Shown one piece after another: positions 35,347 through 44,133 of a stretch of DNA of 64,000 nt; within the stretch, counting starts at the first letter, position 1, and each line of letters begins with the position of its first letter. The notes below the pieces were generated by a model that had not been told where the DNA came from, made no database searches, and saw only the letters and a list, made by a program, of their open reading frames with translations. This DNA is from Deltaproteobacteria bacterium (GTDB lineage: Bacteria > Desulfobacterota > Desulfomonilia > UBA1062). A program made the position numbers and the translations under genes. The stretch covers positions 62,001 through 126,000 of the forward strand of contig JAHDQN010000029.1 in NCBI GenBank assembly GCA_018433775.1. The letters are read 5' to 3'.

Positions 35347-37296
35347 TCACTCCACGCCGATGACCCTGACCGTGGTCCGGATCATGCCTACCTGCCCGTC
35401 GCGGTAGCGCACCTTTCCCTCCACCTCGACCTCGTTCCTGCCATCGTACATGGCCTCGATCATGGGGAGGTAGAGCCCGTAGACGAACCTTCTCCTGACC
35501 TTTCCCGTGCGGGTGAGCTCTTCATCGTCCGCGTCCAGGAGCTTGTAGAGGAGGACGAACTTCCTGATCTTCATGGGGGGAGGCAACTGCGTGTTGACCT
35601 GGCGCACCTCCTCAAGGATGAGCTCTTCGACCCGGGGCTGCTGGGAGAGATCGGTATAGGTGGTGTAGGGGATCATGCGTTCCTCGGCCCAGTTGCCCAC
35701 GTTGCCCATGTCGATGTTGATGAGGGCCGTGATGAACGGGCGGCCCTCGCCGAAGATGACGGCCTCCTTGACAAAGAGCGAGAACTTGAGCCTGGTCTCG
35801 ATGAAGTCGGGCGAAAAGGCGTTGCCGTGCTTGTCCCGGATGATGTCCTGCTTGCGGCCGATGATGACGAGGTGCCCGTCGTCGTCGAGGTAGCCTGCAT
35901 CGCCGGTGCGGAGCCAGCCCTGCTCGAAGGAGGCCCGGGTGGCGTCGTAATCGTCGTGGTACCCGGCAAACACGATATCGCTCGAAACCAGGACCTCCTG
36001 GTCATCGGAAATCCTCACCGTGGTTCCCGGAAGGGGCTTGCCCACGGTCTCGAGCTTGACCTGGTCATCGGGCTGCACCTGGAAGATGCCGCAGGTTTCG
36101 GTGAGGCCGTAGCACTGCTTGAGGTTCAATCCCACGGCCCGGAAAAACCGGATGACGTCCGGGCTGATGGGGTGCCCTCCGGTATAGGCGCTGACGAAGC
36201 GGGAACAGCCCACCCGGTCGAGCAGCGGCCTGAAGACCGCCAGCGACGCCCATGCATTGAGCGTCTTCAGCCAGAGGGGCACGGGCTTCCTTTCGGCCTC
36301 GCACCGAACCACGGCAGAGCCGATCTTCTCGGCCAGGGAGAAGAAGGCCCGGTTGACGAACCCGGCGTCGTCTATCTTCACCCTGATCTTCGAAGCCAGG
36401 TCTTCCCAGAACCGCGACGAGGTGATGAGCACCGAGGGGCCAATCTCCCGGAAGTCCTGCTGAATGGTTTCCACGGTCTCGGGGAAGTTCATGGTCATGC
36501 CGCCCGCGAGCGTCACCCCCACGCCCCACATCTGGTCCACGATCCAGGCGGGCGGGCTCATGGACATCCAGTCCGACCCCACGCCGACCGGCACCGAGGA
36601 GATCCACTGGCGCGCCATGGCGGTGAAGTTGCGGTGGGTGAGCATGGCGAGCTTCGAAACCCCGGTGGTGCCGGAGGTCATGATCATCAGCGCGGTCTCG
36701 TCGGCCCTTCCCTTGCCGAGCTCCTGCTCGAAGAGGCCCGGGTGCCCCCGCCCGTGTTCTTCCCCGAGCTCCAGGAGCTCGCGGAAGCTCATCAGCAGGG
36801 CGTTGTCCCGGTAGGGACCCATGCCCGTGGGATCGATGTAGACGATGGTGCGCAGGAAGGGGAGCTTGTCGATCTGTTCCAGGAGCTTGTCCACCTGCTC
36901 CTGGTCCTGAGCCACCACGAGAGGGGACCGGACCCGGATGAGGGCCTGGACGAGCTCGCTGGCGACCGCGGAGGTGAAGAGGTTGAGCGACACGCCCCCG
37001 AGGGCCTGGGCCCCGAGCTCGCTGAACAGCCACTCGGAATGGTTGTCCGTGATGATCGTCACGATGTCGCTGCGTTTGAGCCCCAGCGCCATCATGGCGA
37101 GCGCGGTGTTTCTTACGTAAGCGAAATAGTCTTTCCAGGTGTAGCGCTGCCAGATCCCGTAGGCCTTTTCCCTCAGCGCCACGTGCCTGTCCCCGAGCGC
37201 TTCGGCCTGCATGGCCAGGACCTGCGGGAGGGTGAGGTGCGCGTACGCGTCTTGGGGTGTGTCCGTGGTCTGCTCGTGATTATTCGTTGCCGGCAT
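35347..37296 (-). CDS. Long-chain acyl-CoA synthetase-like AMP-forming ligase
   Basis: This is a 649-residue adenylate-forming enzyme. The P-loop is MTSGTTGVSKLAML, the A5 motif is LKQCYGLTETCG, and the A7-A8 region runs GWLRTGDAGYLDDDGHLVIIGRKQDII. The C-terminal lysine motif is RTGKVRRRFV. It matches the long AMP-binding proteins found inside LivFGHM operons that activate imported fatty or aryl acids to CoA esters. Its start overlaps the end of livG by 17 bases and has AGGAG six bases upstream, so translation is coupled to the transporter ATPase. The substrate is not predictable from sequence. Confidence 0.92.
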   Translation of the reverse strand: MPATNNHEQTTDTPQDAYAHLTLPQVLAMQAEALGDRHVALREKAYGIWQRYTWKDYFAYVRNTALAMMALGLKRSDIVTIITDNHSEWLFSELGAQALGGVSLNLFTSAVASELVQALIRVRSPLVVAQDQEQVDKLLEQIDKLPFLRTIVYIDPTGMGPYRDNALLMSFRELLELGEEHGRGHPGLFEQELGKGRADETALMIMTSGTTGVSKLAMLTHRNFTAMARQWISSVPVGVGSDWMSMSPPAWIVDQMWGVGVTLAGGMTMNFPETVETIQQDFREIGPSVLITSSRFWEDLASKIRVKIDDAGFVNRAFFSLAEKIGSAVVRCEAERKPVPLWLKTLNAWASLAVFRPLLDRVGCSRFVSAYTGGHPISPDVIRFFRAVGLNLKQCYGLTETCGIFQVQPDDQVKLETVGKPLPGTTVRISDDQEVLVSSDIVFAGYHDDYDATRASFEQGWLRTGDAGYLDDDGHLVIIGRKQDIIRDKHGNAFSPDFIETRLKFSLFVKEAVIFGEGRPFITALINIDMGNVGNWAEERMIPYTTYTDLSQQPRVEELILEEVRQVNTQLPPPMKIRKFVLLYKLLDADDEELTRTGKVRRRFVYGLYLPMIEAMYDGRNEVEVEGKVRYRDGQVGMIRTTVRVIGVE

Positions 37297-38158
37297 CTGC
37301 TGCTCCTGATTCCCCGCCCACGTCGTCTGCGCTCAGGTCCGTGGACTCTCCGAGGTACGCCCTGATCACCTCGGGGTGGTCCTGAATCTCCTCGGGTGGC
37401 CCCTCGGCGAGCTTCTCGCCGAAGTTCAGGACCACGACCCGCTTGGATATGCTCATCACGATGGACATGTCGTGCTCCACCAGGATCATGGTCTGTCCCC
37501 ACGAGCCGTTCAGCTCCAGGAGAAAGCGCACCATGTCTTCTTTTTCTTCCAGTGTCATGCCCGCGAACGGCTCGTCCAGAACCAGGAGCCTGGGCTCCAG
37601 CGCCAGGGCTCTGCCCAGCTCCACGCGCTTGCGCATGCCGTAGGGCAGCGAGCCCACGAGCTCCTTGCGCACGGACTGGATCTCGAGGAAATCGATGATC
37701 TCTTCCAGGATCCGGTAGTGGCGGATCTCCTCCTTCCTGACCGAGGGAGCGAACAGCGCGGCCGGGCCGAAGCCGTAGCGGCAGTGGATGTGCCGGGCCA
37801 GGAGCAGGTTGTCGAGCACGCTCATGCCCGGGAAGAGCTCGATGTTCTGGAAGGTCCTGCCGATCCCCATGCGCGTGAGCTCGTGAGCCGGGAGCCTGGT
37901 GATGTTTCTGCCGCCGAAGACGATGTCTCCGGACGTGGGGCGGTAGAACCCGGTGATGCAGTTCATGAGGCTCGTCTTGCCGGCCCCGTTGGGGCCGATG
38001 ACCGCCACGAGCTCGCCGGCGTCGACCTCGAGGGACACGCCGCTCAAAGCGTGAATCCCGCCGAAGCTCAAAGAGAGGGAGCGCACCTGCAGGTCGGTGC
38101 GCTTCCCCTTCATGTTCTCGGTGCTGAATATACTCGGCTGTCCCCGAAAAGCTCTCAT
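37280..38158 (-). CDS. livG: Branched-chain-type ABC transporter ATP-binding protein LivG
   Basis: This is a 292-residue ABC ATPase with Walker A GPNGAGKTS, the LivG-specific GIGRTFQNIELFPGMSVLDN, signature LPYGMRKRVELGRALA and Walker B RLLVLDEPFAGM. The signature reads PYGMRKR rather than LSGGQ, which is common in this LivG subgroup. It has a slightly extended acidic C-terminus (DLSADDVGGESGAADAG). It lies 11 bases after the binding-protein gene. The first ATG (38158) has AAGGA upstream; an ATG at 38113 is possible. Confidence 0.94.
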   Translation of the reverse strand: MRAFRGQPSIFSTENMKGKRTDLQVRSLSLSFGGIHALSGVSLEVDAGELVAVIGPNGAGKTSLMNCITGFYRPTSGDIVFGGRNITRLPAHELTRMGIGRTFQNIELFPGMSVLDNLLLARHIHCRYGFGPAALFAPSVRKEEIRHYRILEEIIDFLEIQSVRKELVGSLPYGMRKRVELGRALALEPRLLVLDEPFAGMTLEEKEDMVRFLLELNGSWGQTMILVEHDMSIVMSISKRVVVLNFGEKLAEGPPEEIQDHPEVIRAYLGESTDLSADDVGGESGAADAGNE

Positions 38159-38169
38159 ATGGTATATCC

Positions 38170-39378
38170 TTACTTGAGAAGCTGAATCTTATCCTTGCCC
38201 GGAATGAAGAAGTTGGTAAGCGGGGCGTACGAGCCGTCTTCCCTGACCTGCACGATCCGCGCGGTGAACGAGGCGCCGTGATCGTCTTTCGTGTAGGTGA
38301 CGTTCGGAACCAGGCCGCCGAAATCCTCGTCGGTGAACGACTCCAATGCCTGGTTGATGGTCCCGGGCGTGATCTTTCCGGACTTCTCGCCGGCCCTGAT
38401 GAATGCGCGCTCCATGATCATGGCCACCACCACCCCTTCCCAGTACGCGGTGTCGAAGGAATCCACGGTCTTATACCTGCCCCAGAGATCCATGATGGTC
38501 TTGACCCCGGGGGTCCCGTCCACGGGGAGCCCTCCCGGGAACTGCATCTTCAGACGGTCCCGTATGAGCCCCTTGCCCATCTTGAAGAAGTCGGGGTCCG
38601 TGGAGGTCCAGGTGCCCAGGAACACGGGATCATAGTTGATGCGGTCCGCGCTCTTGAACGCGGAGATGATGGCCGCGGGCAGGATCTGCATGAAGACGTA
38701 CTCCGCCCCCTTTTCCTTGAGCCTCAGCAGCTCGGTGGTGACGTCCACGGTCTTGGGCGGGAATTCCTCGATGGCCACGAGGTCGATGTTCTGTTTCTTG
38801 GCGTACTCGATGCTGGGCTTGTGGATCGAGCGGCCATAGGCGTTGTTGTAGGTGAGGAGGCCTACCTTCGGGGGCTCGCCGCCCTGGTGGACCGCCTTCA
38901 CGTAGTCCAGGATCGCGTAGCAGTCGAGCCGGTAGCTGCCGAAGGGCAGATACATGAAGTCGATAGGCGGCTCGAGGATCTCCCACGCCGTGGAATAGTT
39001 GATCGCGGGTATCCCGTAGCGCTTGATGATGGGCTTGGCGTTGAGACCCGCTCCCGCACTCCAGGTGGCGATCATGTCCACCTTGTCCTGCTGTGCGAAC
39101 TTCCGCACGGCCGAGATCGCCTCGGGCACCTTGTATGCGGTGTCCACGAGAATCAGCTCGAGCTGCCTGCCTGCCACGCCCCCCTTGACCTCATTGACAT
39201 AGCGGAAATAGTCCTGATGCCCTTTCGCGTGGTATTGCCCCCATGTGGACGCAGGACCTGTCAGGTTTATCGCCGCCCCAACCTTGATGTTCTCTGCAGA
39301 CGCCTCTGCGAGGAGAGCCCCGCAGAGAACCACCATACTCATCACTGAAACCGCCAGTAACCGAAAAGCCTTCATCAT
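38170..39378 (-). CDS. Periplasmic substrate-binding protein of the Liv-type transporter
   Basis: This protein of about 402 residues has a clear signal peptide (hydrophobic run LLAVSVMSMVVLCGALLA, cleavage near ASA-EN). A type I periplasmic binding fold follows, beginning IKVGAAINLTGPASTWGQYH. This is the specificity component. The ligand-binding serine/threonine segments are typical of the Leu/Ile/Val and aromatic-acid binding group, but the ligand is unknown. The start is one of two adjacent ATG codons (39378 or 39375) downstream of AGGGGG. It is the first gene of the operon, and a hairpin terminator lies 58 bases upstream of its start. Confidence 0.93.
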   Translation of the reverse strand: MMKAFRLLAVSVMSMVVLCGALLAEASAENIKVGAAINLTGPASTWGQYHAKGHQDYFRYVNEVKGGVAGRQLELILVDTAYKVPEAISAVRKFAQQDKVDMIATWSAGAGLNAKPIIKRYGIPAINYSTAWEILEPPIDFMYLPFGSYRLDCYAILDYVKAVHQGGEPPKVGLLTYNNAYGRSIHKPSIEYAKKQNIDLVAIEEFPPKTVDVTTELLRLKEKGAEYVFMQILPAAIISAFKSADRINYDPVFLGTWTSTDPDFFKMGKGLIRDRLKMQFPGGLPVDGTPGVKTIMDLWGRYKTVDSFDTAYWEGVVVAMIMERAFIRAGEKSGKITPGTINQALESFTDEDFGGLVPNVTYTKDDHGASFTARIVQVREDGSYAPLTNFFIPGKDKIQLLK

Positions 39379-39436
39379 ACCATGATCCCCCTTGTCTATT
39401 GTGCTTCTCATGCACACATGCCAGGGCACTGTGCAT

Positions 39437-39484
39437 AAAAAAAGGCCGCGGGTAGATCCATCGGGTCTACCCGCGGCCTTTTTT
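39437..39484 (-). terminator. Strong hairpin terminator or attenuator upstream of the transport operon
   Basis: GGCCGCGGGTAGA (39444-39456) pairs perfectly with TCTACCCGCGGCC (39466-39478), flanked by A7 on the left and T6 on the right, so it can terminate in both directions. On the minus strand it sits between upstream sequence and the first gene of the operon. Either it insulates the operon or the operon is regulated by attenuation here. Confidence 0.8.
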
Positions 39485-40027
39485 GACTAGCTCTTCTGCT
39501 CAGTGAAAAAAAGCTTTCAGCAGGTAGACCTAACCAAAAAAGAAAAAGAAGCTGGAGCTTGTAGTCAGTGAAACATAGTGTGCCATGGGAATAGGTAGTT
39601 AAAGAAAAAAGTGCTGCCAAGTCAAGGAAAAAGTGGACAATGGGACATACCGCACAGGGGAACCTCGGGAGGAAAGAGGCCTGGGAGTATGATATCAGCC
39701 TGGAAAAACAGCCGGATGCAGGGCATGTCCCTTGATGGATATGCCCGAGAAGGAGCCCTGTCGCGGTTTACCGGGAGGAAGGCAGAAGAATATGAGCGGC
39801 GGAATACCCCGCGGAGCCCGTCTCGAAATGAATCGCCCGGATGAAAAAATTTCATGCATCAGGGAAAAAGTTTGCATTTTTGGGTCCCCGGAATGGTGGT
39901 GAGTTTTCAATATGATATGATATCCAAAGGTTATGATTTGCACGTATATTGCATTTTGTGGAAGCGGTTATTAACGCCTGATTCATGTGAACGTGTGGAT
40001 TGAAAGCAAAGATGAGGGGGGCCGTTC
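39485..40027. other. Intergenic region, AT-richer, divergent between operon and RCC1 gene
   Basis: This 540-base gap must contain the promoters of the RCC1-repeat gene (plus strand) and possibly of the transport operon (minus strand). On the minus strand, GGTCTACC (39530-39523) is complementary to GGTAGACC inside the terminator hairpin and could act as an anti-terminator arm. Short open frames here have no recognisable product. No clear -35/-10 pair could be chosen. Confidence 0.45.
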
Positions 40028-41245
40028 ATGGAGATGCCGTTTCTGCGCTGGATAATAATACTCTCCCTTGCCCTTGTGCCCGGTTGTTCGTACTTCGATG
40101 ACGATGATGACGACGATGTGGTCGCTGCCGAGCAGATCATCGCCTGGTCCACGGTCGATGCGGGAGGATGGCACAATCTCGGCCTGAAGTCCGACGGCAC
40201 CCTGTGGGCGTGGGGCGACAACGATCAGGGCCAGCTCGGGCTCGGGAACTGGAGGGAGCGCCTGGCTCCCGAGCGGGTGGGCGTCGATGCCGACTGGGTA
40301 TCCGTCAGCGCCGGCGGGATGCACAGCCTGGCGCTCAGGGCAAACGGCACGCTCTGGGCCTGGGGGCTCAATCTGCACGGCCAGCTCGGAACCGGCAACT
40401 TCTGGAGGGTCTCGTCCCTGCCCGCCCAGACGCATGTTGCCGGGGCCGACTGGGTTGCCGCAAGCGCCGGTGAACACCACAGCCTCGGCCTGAAGGCAGG
40501 CGGCACCCTGTGGGCGTGCGGCAACAATGAAAGGGGCCAGCTCGGCGACGGCACAACGCAGGTCAGATCGAGCTTCACGCAGGTGGGTACGGACGCCGAC
40601 TGGGCAGAGGTGAGCGCAGGAAGCATGCACACCCTGGCGCTCAAGACAGACGGCACGCTGTGGGCATGGGGCGACAACAACAGAGGCCAGCTGGGCTTCG
40701 ACGATCCCGAGGCGAAATATCTGCCCGGCAGGGTCACGGAAGAGTCCGACTGGGTGGCCGTCAGCGCGGGAAGAGAACACAGCCTTGCCCTGAAAGCAGA
40801 CGGCACGCTGTGGGCCTGGGGGGCGAACGACTCAGGCCAGCTCGGTGACGGATCCATGGAAGACAGAAGCGCGCCTGCACCGGTGAATGAAGAGTCCGAC
40901 TGGGTGGCCGTCAGCGCGGGAAAGGGGCACAGCCTTGCCCTGAAATCGGACGGCACGCTGTGGGCCTGGGGGGGCAATGGATCCGGCCAGCTCGGTGACG
41001 GCACCTTTGAAGGCAGCAGCGTGCCGGTGCTTGTCGACAGCAGCCTTGCGTGGACCCTGGTCAGCGCCGGCGGCGCCCATTCCCTGGGAATCATTTCCGA
41101 GGGGGCGCTGTGGGCCTGGGGGGCGAACAGCGAGGGCCAGCTCGGAGACGGCACCGAGGTCTTGAAGGGCGTCCCGGTCATCTCAGGCGAGATCGCGGCG
41201 GAAGAGGAGGAGGGAGAGGAAGAGGCTGAAGCCTCGACCCAATAG
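40028..41245 (+). CDS. RCC1-repeat lipoprotein (beta-propeller)
   Basis: This 405-residue protein has a lipoprotein signal peptide ending in the lipobox LVPGC (Cys20). A run of aspartates follows right after (residues 24-30), then seven RCC1 repeats of about 50 residues. Each repeat carries a variant of SAGxxHSLALKxDGTLWAWG and GQLGDG. The repeats should fold as a seven-bladed propeller. The tail is acidic (EEEEGEEEAEAS). In eukaryotes RCC1 is a nucleotide-exchange factor; bacterial secreted versions are thought to be binding scaffolds, and no partner can be named here. The ribosome binding site GAGGGGGG is strong. The flanking genes are unrelated. Confidence 0.9.
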   Translation: MEMPFLRWIIILSLALVPGCSYFDDDDDDDVVAAEQIIAWSTVDAGGWHNLGLKSDGTLWAWGDNDQGQLGLGNWRERLAPERVGVDADWVSVSAGGMHSLALRANGTLWAWGLNLHGQLGTGNFWRVSSLPAQTHVAGADWVAASAGEHHSLGLKAGGTLWACGNNERGQLGDGTTQVRSSFTQVGTDADWAEVSAGSMHTLALKTDGTLWAWGDNNRGQLGFDDPEAKYLPGRVTEESDWVAVSAGREHSLALKADGTLWAWGANDSGQLGDGSMEDRSAPAPVNEESDWVAVSAGKGHSLALKSDGTLWAWGGNGSGQLGDGTFEGSSVPVLVDSSLAWTLVSAGGAHSLGIISEGALWAWGANSEGQLGDGTEVLKGVPVISGEIAAEEEEGEEEAEASTQ

Positions 41246-41318
41246 CGGCCCGGAGTGGCCTCGGCAGCGGTTGATCGCCCGGTTTCGTTCCCGGCCGTCA
41301 CAAAGAGCGATGCAACCG

Positions 41319-42218
41319 TCAGATCACCGAGGGGATGGATTCGTAGTGGGCGATCCTCTGGCGCTCGGGCAATGCGAGGAAGGCATCGACGATCCCGAGC
41401 ATCCGGTCTTTTTCGGCGTTGAGCCTGCCGAAGACCTGCAGATAGTTGTTCGCATGGTCGCAGGCAAAGGTCGAGCCTTCGGCATCGAGGCCCTCGAGCA
41501 GATGTTTGAGCTCCAGCACGGTGCCTTCCGGCGTCTGCTCCTTAAACTCCCCGGTCTTCAGCTTTTCCGAGAGCCGGGACAGGGGGTGGATGTAGAGCCT
41601 CCTGATCCGGATAAAGTGGGGTTTCACCTCGTTGAGTACCTTGGCCGACTCCCCGGCGTGTTCCTCCCAGAGTTCCCGTCCGCCCAGGCCCAGGAGAAAG
41701 TAAAAGCTGAGCTCCATGCCCGTTGCCATAACCTTCCTTCCCGCATCGACAAGCTGCCTCTGGCTGGTGCCTTTTTTCTGGAGCCTCAAGACCTGGTCGC
41801 AGCCGCTCTCGAACCCCACGTGCACCCGGTCCAGTCCTGCTTCTGAGAGGGCTGAAAGATCCTCCTGAGATTTTTTCGCCAGGCTCGAGGCCCTGCCGTA
41901 GGAGGTGATCCGCTTCAGGCGGGGGAACTTGATCCTGAGGTGCCGGAGCACCTCGATCAGAAAAGAGGCATCCAGGTTCAGGGGATCGGCGTCTCCCAAA
42001 AAGGCCGTGGTGAAGATATCGCCATACCTCTCGGAAAGGGAGTCGATGTCCTTCAGGACATCTTCCAGGCTCCGCTGCGAGTAGGGCACGCCGAAGAGGT
42101 CGTAGATGCCGCAGAAGGCGCAGCGGTTCCAGTGACAGCCGCGGACGACTCTGACCAGCAGGCTCCTTGCCTCGCTCGGCGGCCGGATAACCAGTTGTTC
42201 GGGAACATGCATGATCAT
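41319..42218 (-). CDS. Radical SAM protein, paralogue of the protein at 46281-47159
   Basis: This is a 299-residue radical-SAM enzyme with the cluster motif CHWNRCAFC (C-x3-C-x2-C) near residues 28-36. The sequence then reads FLGDADPLNLDASFLIEVL and RVHVGFESGCDQVL, typical of the radical-SAM barrel. The N-terminus, RPPSEARSLLVRV, and the downstream order are closely matched by a second gene 4 kb away, so they are paralogues. No substrate-binding auxiliary cluster is visible. The start at 42218 is the first ATG; there is no good ribosome binding site on this strand. Function unknown. Confidence 0.82.
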   Translation of the reverse strand: MIMHVPEQLVIRPPSEARSLLVRVVRGCHWNRCAFCGIYDLFGVPYSQRSLEDVLKDIDSLSERYGDIFTTAFLGDADPLNLDASFLIEVLRHLRIKFPRLKRITSYGRASSLAKKSQEDLSALSEAGLDRVHVGFESGCDQVLRLQKKGTSQRQLVDAGRKVMATGMELSFYFLLGLGGRELWEEHAGESAKVLNEVKPHFIRIRRLYIHPLSRLSEKLKTGEFKEQTPEGTVLELKHLLEGLDAEGSTFACDHANNYLQVFGRLNAEKDRMLGIVDAFLALPERQRIAHYESIPSVI

Positions 42219-42490
42219 CTTTATAGGAGGAATATCCCGTCAGGTCAAGAAAGTGGACAGCGCTTGCCCCGGGAGGGACACGAGTGCAACTCCTCTCTGA
42301 TCCCCGGCGGCCTGGGGCCAAGCAGCCGATGCCCGTGGTCCTCGGGAATCGTCTCCGGACGGCCCCCCATCGGGAAAGGAGGTGAGCAGGGAGAGATTTT
42401 CCCGTTTCAGGATTCGGGATTCTGCGTCTGCGGTCGCGCCCGGGGGGCACTGCCGGTGAAGCCCCCTCACAAAAGGCACGGATTCCCGGA

Positions 42491-43057
42491 TTAACCGACC
42501 ATCCCGGGAGGGGCCCATTCGATGGGCTCGCCCGTCATCTTCTCGGCAACGGACTTGTACTTCTCGTGGATCATCCTCCGGTCGAACTCCTGGAACTCAC
42601 GCATCATTTCATCCAGCTCTTCCTTGTTGAAGTAGTCCATGGACTGGTGGAAGAAATCCTTGTCTTCCTTGCGGATGTGTTCCGGGTAGAACCGGGCCAG
42701 AGACTGGAGGTGGCCGGTTATCTCCTCCACCGTGTCCTGGCCTTCAAGGTACCTCTCGGTTGCGGCCACGAGCTTCTTCACAAGGCTCCGTGCATGGACG
42801 TGCTCGTTGATGAGCTCTACCATGATGGCCCGGTGCTCGGGCAACATGTCTTTGTTCTCGAGCCTCCGAAAGAGGATGTCCTCCTCCTTGCCATGGTGCG
42901 TGCGGTCGGCATAGGTTCTGATGAAATCGACAGCGGTCTGGATGAAGGCCGTATCCACCCGGTTCGTCTGTCCGATCCCGGCGATCTGATCGGGGAAAAG
43001 GCCGATGACCCGCTCGATGAGCCGGTGCTCCCACATCAGGATTCCAACAGGTTTCAT
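42491..43057 (-). CDS. Hemerythrin-like (HHE domain) protein
   Basis: This 188-residue four-helix protein has the iron-ligand pattern of hemerythrin/HHE domains: H11 (WEHRLIERV), H54-H55 and E58 (THHGKEED), further histidines in EHRAIM and NEHVHARS, and EHIRKED near 135. It may bind a di-iron centre and sense or store oxygen or nitric oxide, useful to an anaerobe; this is inference. The ATG at 43057 follows GGGAGGG. It is a single gene between unrelated neighbours. Confidence 0.87.
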   Translation of the reverse strand: MKPVGILMWEHRLIERVIGLFPDQIAGIGQTNRVDTAFIQTAVDFIRTYADRTHHGKEEDILFRRLENKDMLPEHRAIMVELINEHVHARSLVKKLVAATERYLEGQDTVEEITGHLQSLARFYPEHIRKEDKDFFHQSMDYFNKEELDEMMREFQEFDRRMIHEKYKSVAEKMTGEPIEWAPPGMVG

Positions 43058-43307
43058 ACCGTAACCCTCCCTTTTTTCTCTTATCATCTATGGTAAGGCC
43101 TGGCGGTCCTTCGTCAAGGCCGGCGATGCAAATGGCTGCAGAGAGACCTGCCGGTGCAGTTCGAGGAAAGGGAAGATTTATCTGTTGATGAACAGTTAAT
43201 ATTATACTAGAGAAAACGGTGCCAGTTGCGAGCGGGACGGTTCCGCCCCTTTTCGGGAAAACCGGGACCGGTCGCGCAATCAAATCATTACCGGCAAGGA
43301 GGATTAC

Positions 43308-44048
43308 ATGACAACGGAGAATCTCGAGCAGTCGCTTGTGCTCATCAAGCCCGATGCGCTGAAGAATTCGCTGACCGGATACATACTCTCGCAGTTTTCG
43401 GAATTCCATACCGGCCTTCGTTTCGCGGCCTTGAAGGTGGTTTCGGTGAACCTCGTTCTGGCAGAGGAGCACTATGCCGAGCACAAGGGCAAGTTTTTCT
43501 ACCCGCCCCTGCTCGACTATATCCGGGGATACCTCCACTACCCCGACGATCCCCGGAAGCGCAGGGTCATCGCCATCGTCTACCAGGGCCCGGGCGCCAT
43601 CAGGAAGATTCGGGATATCTGCGGTCCCACCAATCCCCATGATGCCCGCGTACAGCGGCCCGGGTGCATCCGGGCGCTGGGCACGGTGGTGCCGGTCAAG
43701 GACGAAGAGGGGAAGATCGTCGGGGACCGGGTCGACAACCTCATCCATGCGTCCGCCAACCCCGGGGATGCCGAGCGCGAGATAAAGCTCTGGTTCAAGC
43801 CCACGGATATCCCGGCGATCATGCGGCAGTATCCCACGGAGATCAACGAAGAGCACTATTACTACAAGGACGGTGCCGTATCCACCGAGTACCGGCCGGG
43901 GAGCTTCTGCTTCATATCTCCCGGAGACCTCGTCTGGAAATCCGACCTTGATACGCTCGGGCTGATCGTTGCGGGCAAAGAGGCTCCGCTTACGGTGAAC
44001 GCCGTGGTGGCGAAGTATCTCATCAACAAGGAGAGCGAGAGCCTGTAG
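43308..44048 (+). CDS. Nucleoside diphosphate kinase-like protein, oversized
   Basis: This 246-residue protein has an NDK core: LVLIKPDALKNSLTG with K14, the phosphate-site segment GPTNPHDAR, and the phospho-histidine H147 in NLIHASANPGDAERE. Bacterial NDK is usually about 140 residues. Here there is an insert around residues 60-85 and an extra C-terminal domain of about 85 residues. The core residues are intact, so phosphotransfer between nucleotides is plausible, but a different role is possible. A perfect AAGGAGG ribosome binding site precedes the ATG. The gene is single, with a TrmO-like gene 85 bases downstream. Confidence 0.83.
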   Translation: MTTENLEQSLVLIKPDALKNSLTGYILSQFSEFHTGLRFAALKVVSVNLVLAEEHYAEHKGKFFYPPLLDYIRGYLHYPDDPRKRRVIAIVYQGPGAIRKIRDICGPTNPHDARVQRPGCIRALGTVVPVKDEEGKIVGDRVDNLIHASANPGDAEREIKLWFKPTDIPAIMRQYPTEINEEHYYYKDGAVSTEYRPGSFCFISPGDLVWKSDLDTLGLIVAGKEAPLTVNAVVAKYLINKESESL

Positions 44049-44133
44049 CGGTCGGAAAGTGCTTTTTCATTGCCGGAGGAGAGAGAATCCTTCTGATCAC
44101 GTACGAAAAGATTTCAGATAAGGAAATTCATCC

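Noticed and set aside
39611-39844. Open frames on both strands upstream of the RCC1 gene
   Set aside because: No start signals or recognisable content; the composition is that of a regulatory gap.
40160-41150. Apparent DNA repeat array
   Set aside because: The repeated segments encode the seven RCC1 protein repeats in frame; they are coding, not a CRISPR or satellite array.
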